From contig JODP01000010.1 in assembly GCA_000719025.1 (NCBI GenBank), positions 62,001 through 126,000 on the forward strand: a stretch of 64,000 nt of DNA, written 5' to 3'. The notes below the pieces were generated by a model, which worked only from the letters and a program-made list of their open reading frames with translations, did no database searches and was not told the origin of the DNA. Both the position numbers and the translations under genes were made by a program. The stretch is from Kineosporia aurantiaca JCM 3230. Its GTDB lineage: Bacteria > Actinomycetota > Actinomycetes > Actinomycetales > Kineosporiaceae. Of this stretch, positions 18,007 through 25,178 are shown piece by piece. Position 1 is the stretch's first letter; each line of letters opens with the position of its first letter.

Positions 18007-18906
18007 ATGGATCTGGGAACGTCGATGCTGCGCGTCCTGCAGGCGGTGGCCGAGAACGGCAGCGTCAGCGCCGCCGCCCGGGCCCTGGGTTACTCGCAGT
18101 CGGCGGTGTCCCGCCAGGTCTCGTCGGCGGAACGTCAGGTCGGGCGGGCACTTTTCGAGCGCACGACCGCCGGAATGCGACCCACCCGCGCCGGTACCGT
18201 CCTCCTGCGCCACGTGTCCTCGGCTCTTCGCGAACTTGACTACGCAGCAGCCGCTCTCGCCGACGGCCAGGATCGTCACCCGCCGCTGCGCCTGGGCGCC
18301 TTTCCCTCCGCGGCAGCCGTCTTCCTTCCCTCGGCCATCCAGGCTCTGACCGCCGCCGGGATCGATGTGACCACGCGCCAGGCCTCCACTGCCGCCCTCG
18401 TCCGGGCCGTGCGGGCCAGCACCCTTGACTACGCGTTCGTCTCTCAGCGTCCGCCCTTTCGGCCCCTCGACGATCAGACCCCGGCGCTCGGTTTCGAGCC
18501 GCTCCTCGACATCACGCTCATGCTCGCGGTCGCCGCACACAGCCCATTGGCGCGAAACGCCACCGTTTCCGCCGAACAGGCCGCAGCCGCACTGTGGGTC
18601 GCCCCGCCCCCGTCCACCCAGGACGCTCATCTGGGCGTATGGCCAGGCCTTCCCGGACGACCCCGGGTCGCACACCGGGCCGCCGATTGGCTCACCCGGC
18701 TTCAGATCGTGGCCGCCGGCGGCGGCGTGACCACCATTCCCGGGCCCCAGTTGGCGACACTCGTCCCCGGGGTGAAAGCGGTTGACGTTACGGGTATCCC
18801 GCCGGAAGTACGCCGCATCGGACTTCTCCGGGCAACCGGCCACGGATACGCCGACCGGGAACGGGCCGAGAGCGCCCTGCGCTCGGTATTCGACGACCTC
18901 CCTTAG
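18007..18906 (+). CDS. LysR family transcriptional regulator
   Basis: 299 residues from ATG 18007. The N-terminal winged helix-turn-helix reads LRVLQAVAENGSVSAAARALGYSQSAVSRQVSSAERQVGRALFERT, the canonical LysR DNA-binding motif. A substrate-binding domain of about 200 residues follows (PLRLGAFPSAAAVFLPSAI). It is divergent from the CMD-tautomerase operon with a T-N11-A box between, so it almost certainly controls those genes and itself. The inducer is unknown. Confidence 0.93.
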   Translation: MDLGTSMLRVLQAVAENGSVSAAARALGYSQSAVSRQVSSAERQVGRALFERTTAGMRPTRAGTVLLRHVSSALRELDYAAAALADGQDRHPPLRLGAFPSAAAVFLPSAIQALTAAGIDVTTRQASTAALVRAVRASTLDYAFVSQRPPFRPLDDQTPALGFEPLLDITLMLAVAAHSPLARNATVSAEQAAAALWVAPPPSTQDAHLGVWPGLPGRPRVAHRAADWLTRLQIVAAGGGVTTIPGPQLATLVPGVKAVDVTGIPPEVRRIGLLRATGHGYADRERAESALRSVFDDLP

Positions 18907-19242
18907 CTATTGCCGGTCATGACGTTGGTGACGGCAGGCGTGCGGGGTCGATGGACTGGGGTCGGTTTTCTTTGGCAGAGGATCTGAATCGCCACCACTG
19001 CAAATGTCCGCGATACGCCAATGCCGCCCCAAGGGTGAGGAGATTCGCGTAAAGATCTGCAGCGCCGGAGATCTATGGTGCAGCGATTGGTGCTGGCGTT
19101 CGATCCTGCCTGCCATGGTCTCCAGGTCACGGCTGGCCGATCCATGACCTGCAACCACGGCAGTCCGGCCGAGGAATGCACCGCCTCTGCACTCTGCAGC
19201 GCGGAGCATGGTGCACCGCCTCTGCGTGACGGACCGTGAGTT
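18907..19242. other. Intergenic region with a 14-bp direct repeat
   Basis: About 335 bases between lysR and the next plus-strand gene. No gene is supported. Near its end, TGCACCGCCTCTGC occurs twice. Confidence 0.45.
19177..19225. repeat. Direct repeat TGCACCGCCTCTGC
   Basis: Exact 14-base copies at 19177-19190 and 19212-19225, 35 bases apart start to start, just upstream of the GTG at 19243. It may be a regulator binding pair or a simple duplication. Confidence 0.6.
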
Positions 19243-20202
19243 GTGCCCGTGACACAGCGCAACACCCAGCCTTCGTCCGTCCTGGAACCTTGGCGCGGTG
19301 CGGTCCTGGCGCACACCAAGGCTGACGATGTCAGGATCGCGTTGAACGAGACCTACCGGCATACCCGATCGGGTGTGGTTTTCTGCGGGCAACCGAACCG
19401 CGAGGTTCGTCGCGACTTCGGTGCTCTGGCCGGACGCGTCATCCTCGACCGCGGGCGCTGGTGTGAGACCGCCGCCACCCCGACCGATCTCTTCGGACTC
19501 GCCAAGGATGCGCCACCGGACGATGGCAGCCTTTTAGCGGCGTCCTGCGAGACGACCCTCTCAGACATGGTGACGTCCGCGCCGGCCTCGGTGTCCCTGA
19601 TCCTGACACCGACGGGCTTCATCCCGGCCGATCAGCTCGACCTCATCACCGCGGTGATTGACGCGGCTGCCGCGTGCAACGACCCGCGGCTGATCCCGCT
19701 GATCCCCACCCATGCCCAGGTCCTGGATCCGTGGATGCTCGAGCGGACCTGCCGGCTCCTGCGGACCGCTCGCTCCCCGATCGCCCTGATCCTGGCGGAC
19801 GAGGCCGCCCAGCCGTTCGCCGGCCTCCAGCGCATGGCCGGTCTGAGAACACTGCTGGCCACCGTCCCGGATGTCCTGCTGCTGGCCTGCGAGCCCAGCG
19901 TGGCACTGGACGCCGCCATGCACGGTGCAAGTGCCACGGCGATCGGCGTTAACAGCGGTCTGCGCCTGCCGAAGCCACCCCCGCGCGAGAAGGGCGGGCC
20001 TGCCGAGGCACTGTCGAAGCTGACCGGCCTGCAGAGCATCCAGGTCTACGACTGCGACGACCCGGCCGCCATACCGCCGGCCGGAACCTGCCACCGGCAC
20101 CTGTCGCCGGTGCGACCGGCCAGTGCGACGGCCGTCCGGCTGGAAGAGGCCTTGCGCAACACCGGACTGCACGTCGAGAAGACGTCCCCGCCGACCCGAT
20201 GA
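19243..20202 (+). CDS. Hypothetical protein
   Basis: 319 residues from GTG 19243; the ribosome site is weak, and GTG 19249 two codons on is an alternative. The middle part alternates strands and helices in a way that suggests a TIM-barrel-like fold (SLILTPTGFIPADQLDLITAVID, RLIPLIPTHAQVLDPWMLERTC, SPIALILADEAAQPFAGLQRMAGL, DVLLLACEPSVALDAAMHGASATAIG). This is my reading of pattern, not a family match. It precedes the DUF6629 gene and lies in the ion and stress cluster. Confidence 0.6.
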   Translation: MPVTQRNTQPSSVLEPWRGAVLAHTKADDVRIALNETYRHTRSGVVFCGQPNREVRRDFGALAGRVILDRGRWCETAATPTDLFGLAKDAPPDDGSLLAASCETTLSDMVTSAPASVSLILTPTGFIPADQLDLITAVIDAAAACNDPRLIPLIPTHAQVLDPWMLERTCRLLRTARSPIALILADEAAQPFAGLQRMAGLRTLLATVPDVLLLACEPSVALDAAMHGASATAIGVNSGLRLPKPPPREKGGPAEALSKLTGLQSIQVYDCDDPAAIPPAGTCHRHLSPVRPASATAVRLEEALRNTGLHVEKTSPPTR

Positions 20203-20266
20203 CCACCAAGCCCAGACCGCCGGCCCCGCGCTGGAACGCATGCGAACGAGGGGATGGCCACCGCCC

Positions 20267-20908
20267 ATGTGCTGGTCCGAGTCTGCCGATCTCGTCATGG
20301 GCGGCGTCATCACCGGGATCGGCCTGGTCGGGATCGGCCTGGCCCGGGATCGCCGGGACATACCCCTGGCCGCGCTCCCGGTCCTGCTCGGCGTCCACCA
20401 GCTGATCGAGTCCCGGATCTGGAACGAGTCGGCCGGCGAGGGATCCGTGATCCGCGGACCGGCCGTGGTGGCCTGGACCGCCATCGCCTTCCTGATCCTG
20501 CCCGTTCTGGTTCCCGCGGTCCTGCTGCGCGCCGAACGCCGGCGCCGACGCGTCCAGTATCTCGCCGCACTCCTGGGACTGCCGGTGGCCGCCGTCATGG
20601 CCTATGCGATCCGCTCGGGCACCTTCGCGACGGACCGCGGCCACGTCATGGAATACGGCGCCGGTATCCCCGGGCAGTCCCTGGTGCTGGCCGGATATCT
20701 GATCGCCGTCTGCGTGCCGTTCCTGACCAGCCCCGAACGCACGATGCGGGAGCTCGGGGTGGCCCTCGTTCTGGGGGCCGTGGCCGCGACGGCCGCGAAC
20801 GTCCTGGCCTTCGCCAGCATCTGGTGCGCCCTGGCCGCCATCGTCTCGCTCATCATTGTCCGCCGGACCGTGCACGCATCCCGGCATCTGCCGCCCGAAC
20901 AGATCTGA
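20267..20908 (+). CDS. DUF6629-like integral membrane protein
   Basis: 213 residues from ATG 20267. The start MCWSESADLVMGGVITGIGLVGI is characteristic of the DUF6629 group, and LAALPVLLGVHQLIESRIW matches its second segment. About six to seven hydrophobic helices are visible. The function of the family is unknown. It follows the 319-residue gene at short distance and is convergent with the P-type ATPase gene. Confidence 0.75.
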   Translation: MCWSESADLVMGGVITGIGLVGIGLARDRRDIPLAALPVLLGVHQLIESRIWNESAGEGSVIRGPAVVAWTAIAFLILPVLVPAVLLRAERRRRRVQYLAALLGLPVAAVMAYAIRSGTFATDRGHVMEYGAGIPGQSLVLAGYLIAVCVPFLTSPERTMRELGVALVLGAVAATAANVLAFASIWCALAAIVSLIIVRRTVHASRHLPPEQI

Positions 20909-20940
20909 GCACCCGGGCCGGGCGACGAAGACGGCCGATG

Positions 20941-23772
20941 TCAGGCCATCCAGCGCAGGACGACCTTTCGCAGTTCGTCGAACCAGAGGACGGTGCTGGC
21001 CAGTGCGGTGCATACCAGCCAGTGCGTCGGGTCGAGGGAGTCGGTTCCGAAAGCACTCTGCAGGAACGGAACCTCGACCACGAGGAACTGGGCCAGGACG
21101 CCGAAGGCCACGGACGCCCACAGCCAGGGATTGACGAAGAGCCGGTGAAAGGCACTGGTGGTCTCGGAGCGGCAGTTGAAGACGTTGAACAACTGGGCCA
21201 GCACCAGGGTGGTGAAGGCCGCAGTGCGCGCAACGGCCAGCGAGTCATGGCCTTGCACCAGTCCGCCCGGGAGGAACACGTCCAGCGTGAGCAGGGTGGC
21301 CGTGGCAATGACCAGACCGATGTACACGGCGCCCAGCCACATGCGCCGGTCGATGATCCGGTCGCTCATCCGACGGGGCCTGCGGGCCATGACGTCGTCG
21401 GTCTCCGGGTCCATGCCCATGGCCAGAGCCGGGGCCGAGTCGGTGATCAGGTTGATCCACAGGATCTGGGTCGCCAGCAGGGGCAGGACCACGGCCGTCC
21501 GGGATGCCTGAGTCAGCCCCAGCGCGTCGGCCAGGACCACTCCCCCGAAGACCGTCAGGACCTCCCCCAGGTTGGACGTCAGGAGGTAGCGGAGGAATTT
21601 GCGGATGTTCTCGAAGATGACGCGGCCCTGGCGAACCGCCGAGACGATGGTCGCGAAGTTGTCGTCGGCCAGGATCATCGAGGCCGCCTCCTTGGTGACC
21701 TCGGTCCCGGTGACCCCCATCGCGATCCCGATGTCCGCCGACTTCAACGCCGGTGCGTCATTGACCCCGTCGCCGGTCATGGCGACGATATTTCCCTCGG
21801 CCTGCAACGCAGCGACGATGCGAAGCTTGTGAACCGGGGCGACGCGGGCGTACACCGATGTCGTGGCGATCGCCTCGCGCAGTCCATCGGCGTCCAGTGC
21901 GTCAATCTGTTTCCCGGTCAGCGGGTTCTCGCCGGGCTTGCTGATCCCGAGGTCACGCGCGATTCTCGAGGCCGTCGAGGGGTGATCTCCGGTGATCATC
22001 AGCACCCGGATGCCGGCGCGGACAGCCTCCCGGACGGCCGGAGCGACTTCCGGACGCGCCGGGTCCATGATCCCCACGGTCCCCAGGAAGATCAGGTCAT
22101 GCTCCAGGTCGGCACCCGGCATCACCGCCGATCTCACGGAATTATCTTCCGGGGTGGCAGTTTCCGTGACCTGTAGCGGCCGGTAGGCGACCGACAGGGT
22201 CCGCAGCGCATCACCGGACATTGACTCGACGCCGGCCATGATGGCGGCCCGGAGCCCATCGTTCAGCGGGACGACCTCGAGACCCCGGCGCAGATGGGTG
22301 CACAACTCCAGCACCACGCCCGGAGCTCCCTTACTGACAAGGACGCTCAGATCGTCATGCTCGTGATCCACCTGAAGAGTGGACATCAGCTTGCGTTCTG
22401 AGGTGAACGGGACCTCGCCGGTCCGGTCGAATCGCCTCGTGCGGCGTTCCTGGACGCCCAGCTTGCGTTCGGCCACGAGGAACGCGGCCTCGGTGGGGTC
22501 GCCGAGAATCTGCCACCCGCCGTCGACCTGCCGCAGCTCGGCGTCCGAGGACAGTGCTCCACCGGACAGGACCGCCAGTACCTCGGCGCAAAGGTCACTT
22601 TCGGTCAGGTCGACCCCTTCGGCCTGCACCCTGCCGTCCGGGGCATAGCCGACGCCGGTCACCTCGCACGTACCGGAGGCCGTAACCACCCGCTGCACGG
22701 TCATCTCGTTGCGGGTGAGGGTTCCGGTCTTGTCCGAGCAGATGATCGAGGCCGAGCCCAGGGTCTCGACCGAGCTGAGCTTCTTGACGATGGCGTCACG
22801 GCGAGCCATCTGCTGAACGCCGATGGACAGCACCACCGAAAGAATCGCCGGCAGCCCTTCCGGCACGGCCGCCACGGCCAGGGACACCCCCAGCAGCAGC
22901 ACCGTGACCGCATCCGCGAACGTATGGACACCACTGATCAGCCAGACCGTGGTCATCACCACGATCGCGATGAGGATGACCGCCAGGCCCAGCGTCTTGC
23001 CGACCCGGGAGATCTCCCGTTGCAGCGGTGTCGGTGGGGCGACGGTGGCCTGGAGCATCCGGGCGATGTCGCCCATCGCCGTGTCGATACCGGTGTCCGT
23101 CACGACCGCACGACCGGTGCCCTGCGTGACCGCGGTGACCTTGAAGACCATGTTGCTGCGATCGGCCAGCGGCTGCGGAGTGTCCAGAGCCGCGGCGTCC
23201 TTCTCGACCGCGGCGCTCTCGCCGGTCAGCGACGCTTCGCTGATCCGCAGTGCGGCCGCATGGACGAGCCGGGCGTCCGCCCCGACGCTGTCGCCCTCTC
23301 CCAGCACCAGGAGATCCCCACGCACCAGCTGCGAGGCCGGAACGCGCCCCGTGACACCGTCGCGGACGACAGTTGAGGAGACTTCGGTCAGATCCTGCAG
23401 GGCAGCGACCGCGTCACCGGCCCGCATCTCCTGGACGTAACCGATTGCCGCGTTCAGGACGACGATCACGGCGATCACCAAGGCGTCCACCGGAACCCCG
23501 GAGGCACCGTCGAAGACCCACGCGAGCAGCGATACGGTCGCGGCCACGAGCAGAAGGTAGATCAGCGGGTCGTTGAACTGCGACAGGATCTTTCGCCAGG
23601 TTGCGAGCTCCGGAGCGGAGGCGATCTCGTTGGGACCATCTCGTTCCAGGCGAAGGGCGGCCTCGGCCGAGGACAGTCCCTGCTCGGTGTCCGTCCCAAG
23701 GAACTGCGCCACCTCCAGGACGTCCAGGACTTCCGGATCAGCAAGATCAGCAAGTTCAGTTCGGACCGTCAC
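20941..23772 (-). CDS. Cation-transporting P-type ATPase, P2A (Ca2+-type) subfamily
   Basis: 943 residues with all P-type landmarks: actuator SLTGES, M4 AVPEGLPAILSVVLSIG, phosphorylation SDKTGTLTRNEM (Asp near 345), ITGDHPSTA, and hinge GDGVNDAPALKSADIGIAMG near 665. In M6, NLITDSAPALAMGMD keeps the N-x-x-T-D residues that bind Ca2+ in SERCA-type pumps together with the Glu of PEGL. Ten membrane helices are expected. The N-terminal DPEVLDVLEVAQFLGTDTEQGLSSAEAA is the usual cation ATPase N-domain. It probably exports Ca2+ (or Mn2+). Divergent from the BON gene with a shared palindrome between. M. tuberculosis CtpF of the dormancy regulon belongs to the same broad class. Confidence 0.93.
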   Translation of the reverse strand: MTVRTELADLADPEVLDVLEVAQFLGTDTEQGLSSAEAALRLERDGPNEIASAPELATWRKILSQFNDPLIYLLLVAATVSLLAWVFDGASGVPVDALVIAVIVVLNAAIGYVQEMRAGDAVAALQDLTEVSSTVVRDGVTGRVPASQLVRGDLLVLGEGDSVGADARLVHAAALRISEASLTGESAAVEKDAAALDTPQPLADRSNMVFKVTAVTQGTGRAVVTDTGIDTAMGDIARMLQATVAPPTPLQREISRVGKTLGLAVILIAIVVMTTVWLISGVHTFADAVTVLLLGVSLAVAAVPEGLPAILSVVLSIGVQQMARRDAIVKKLSSVETLGSASIICSDKTGTLTRNEMTVQRVVTASGTCEVTGVGYAPDGRVQAEGVDLTESDLCAEVLAVLSGGALSSDAELRQVDGGWQILGDPTEAAFLVAERKLGVQERRTRRFDRTGEVPFTSERKLMSTLQVDHEHDDLSVLVSKGAPGVVLELCTHLRRGLEVVPLNDGLRAAIMAGVESMSGDALRTLSVAYRPLQVTETATPEDNSVRSAVMPGADLEHDLIFLGTVGIMDPARPEVAPAVREAVRAGIRVLMITGDHPSTASRIARDLGISKPGENPLTGKQIDALDADGLREAIATTSVYARVAPVHKLRIVAALQAEGNIVAMTGDGVNDAPALKSADIGIAMGVTGTEVTKEAASMILADDNFATIVSAVRQGRVIFENIRKFLRYLLTSNLGEVLTVFGGVVLADALGLTQASRTAVVLPLLATQILWINLITDSAPALAMGMDPETDDVMARRPRRMSDRIIDRRMWLGAVYIGLVIATATLLTLDVFLPGGLVQGHDSLAVARTAAFTTLVLAQLFNVFNCRSETTSAFHRLFVNPWLWASVAFGVLAQFLVVEVPFLQSAFGTDSLDPTHWLVCTALASTVLWFDELRKVVLRWMA

Positions 23773-23804
23773 TCATCATCTCCAAGGGTCAGGCCGGATC
23801 ATGG

Positions 23805-23815
23805 GGACAAAGTCC
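23805..23815. promoter_or_regulatory. Palindrome GGAC-AAA-GTCC in a divergent promoter
   Basis: Perfect 4+4 inverted repeat, extended by G on the left, between the start of the P2A ATPase gene (23772, minus) and the BON gene (23954, plus). The same core with AAG spacer is found ahead of the universal stress gene at 28513-28527. It resembles, but does not equal, DosR boxes, which have a four-base spacer. Confidence 0.45.
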
Positions 23816-23953
23816 GGCCTCCCATGTGTCCACGGTGTGGGGTGAAGGGGCTCACGCGCCAGAGCAATACGTCCCGATCCGGAACTCGCATTCGGCGGGC
23901 GGTGGGACCTTGTCCTCTGCCTGCCTACAGCGGCACGGCAGCAGGATGAAGGC

Positions 23954-24610
23954 ATGACTCAAACCGTTCTTGATCTGAAGAGCTCCGTCGATGCCGAACT
24001 GCTTTACACTCCGGGGCTGGACAGCACCGATATCCACGTGACCGTGACCGACGGTATCGCCACGCTTTCCGGGGCGGTTCCCACCTATCCGCAGGTCGTG
24101 CTGGCGGTCAAGGCGGCCCAGCGAGTTCATGGGATTACGGCGGTGGCCGAGGCGATCGTCGTCGTGAACCATGCTGCGGCGGCCGTTCTGGATGCCGATC
24201 TGGACCGGGAGGCCGGGGAGGCTCTGGCCCGTGCGATCGATGTCCCGGACGGGGTGACGGCTACCGTCGCCGACGGCGTGGTCACGCTGAACGGTGAGGT
24301 GGAGTGGCAGCACGAGCGCGACAACGCCGGGCGGTCCGTGCGCTATTTGGCCGGCGTGCGAAAGCTTCACAACCACATCGAGATCCGGCCCACCGTCACC
24401 GCCAAGGGCCTGAACTCGGCCATCCGGGAATCCCTCCAGCGCAGCGCCCAACTCCGGGGACGCGAGATCAGTGTCACCACCGATCGGCTCGGGAACGTGA
24501 CCCTTACCGGAACCGTTCATTCCTGGGCCGACCGCCGTCAGGCCGAGCACGTCTGCTGGTCGGCTCCCGGCATCACCAGCGTCACCAATGAGCTGCGTCT
24601 GCAGTACTGA
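23954..24610 (+). CDS. BON-domain protein (three repeats)
   Basis: 218 residues. Three BON repeats follow each other: IHVTVTDGIATLSGAVPTYPQ, VTATVADGVVTLNGEVEWQHERDNAGRSV and ISVTTDRLGNVTLTGTVHSWADRRQAEHV. Each has the V-x-x-G-x-V-T-L-x-G-x-V core. There is no signal peptide, unlike the OsmY group, so it is probably cytoplasmic. BON domains bind membranes or small ligands and are common in stress genes. It shares its promoter region with the divergent ATPase. Confidence 0.88.
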   Translation: MTQTVLDLKSSVDAELLYTPGLDSTDIHVTVTDGIATLSGAVPTYPQVVLAVKAAQRVHGITAVAEAIVVVNHAAAAVLDADLDREAGEALARAIDVPDGVTATVADGVVTLNGEVEWQHERDNAGRSVRYLAGVRKLHNHIEIRPTVTAKGLNSAIRESLQRSAQLRGREISVTTDRLGNVTLTGTVHSWADRRQAEHVCWSAPGITSVTNELRLQY

Positions 24611-24617
24611 CCGCAGC

Positions 24618-24643
24618 CCGTGCGGGCTCGGCCGGCCGCACGG
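24618..24643. terminator. Bidirectional hairpin
   Basis: CCGTGCGG and CCGCACGG pair perfectly around a ten-base loop, between the convergent stops of the BON gene and the PPOX gene. Confidence 0.6.
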
Positions 24644-24647
24644 AACC

Positions 24648-25154
24648 TCAGTCCGATGAGGAGCGATGCCGCAGGGTGAACGGGTTTCGCCAAATGTCCC
24701 GGTTCACGATCGGAAACTGGCGCCCGGTGATCTGCTCCACCCCGATCCGGAGGAACCGGCTCTTGGGTGAGCCGTTCAGGGGCGCCAGCGGCAGCCCGGC
24801 GACATCGATCAGGTCATCCAGTTCCCTGACCTCGTGGGCTACTCCCTTGAGGACCACGCTCCATGCCTCATTGAACTCGGTGTCCAGTCCGTCGACCTCG
24901 AAGGCCACCTTCCCGTTCGTGGCTGCGGCCACCTTGGCCCCCTCCCCCGTGCGGAACACCACGGTCTCGTGCTCGACCACGAAGTTCACCGGAAAGATCT
25001 CGGGGGCGCCGGCGATCACCACGGCCAGGTGCCCGATCTCAACACCCCGCAGCAATTCCCAGCAAGCCCTGGGGTCCAGGGATTTGGTCGGCCGCGGTAG
25101 GTCTGCCTCAAGAGCGTCCGCCAGATTGTTCATATCCCGAAAGTGCACCGCCAC
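24648..25154 (-). CDS. Pyridoxamine 5'-phosphate oxidase-like flavin-binding protein
   Basis: 168 residues from GTG 25154; the ATG at 25133 gives 161 residues and is equally possible. The split-barrel fold shows in ACWELLRGVEIGHLAVVIAGAPEIFPVNFVVEHETVVFRTGEGAKVA and VAFEVDGLDTEFNEAWSVVLKG. This is the pattern of small FMN- or F420-binding proteins often annotated as PPOX class in actinobacteria. Some relatives in mycobacteria belong to the hypoxia regulon. A second, related gene lies at 30442, on the other side of the kinase. Confidence 0.82.
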   Translation of the reverse strand: MAVHFRDMNNLADALEADLPRPTKSLDPRACWELLRGVEIGHLAVVIAGAPEIFPVNFVVEHETVVFRTGEGAKVAAATNGKVAFEVDGLDTEFNEAWSVVLKGVAHEVRELDDLIDVAGLPLAPLNGSPKSRFLRIGVEQITGRQFPIVNRDIWRNPFTLRHRSSSD

Positions 25155-25178
25155 GAAGCTACTGAACAGAGTCGTTGG

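Noticed and set aside
18903..19319. Minus-strand frames in the gap after lysR
   Set aside because: Low-complexity products without a family match; probably non-coding.
20254..22176. Long plus-strand open frame opposite the P2A ATPase
   Set aside because: The ATPase on the other strand has full family motifs; this frame has none.
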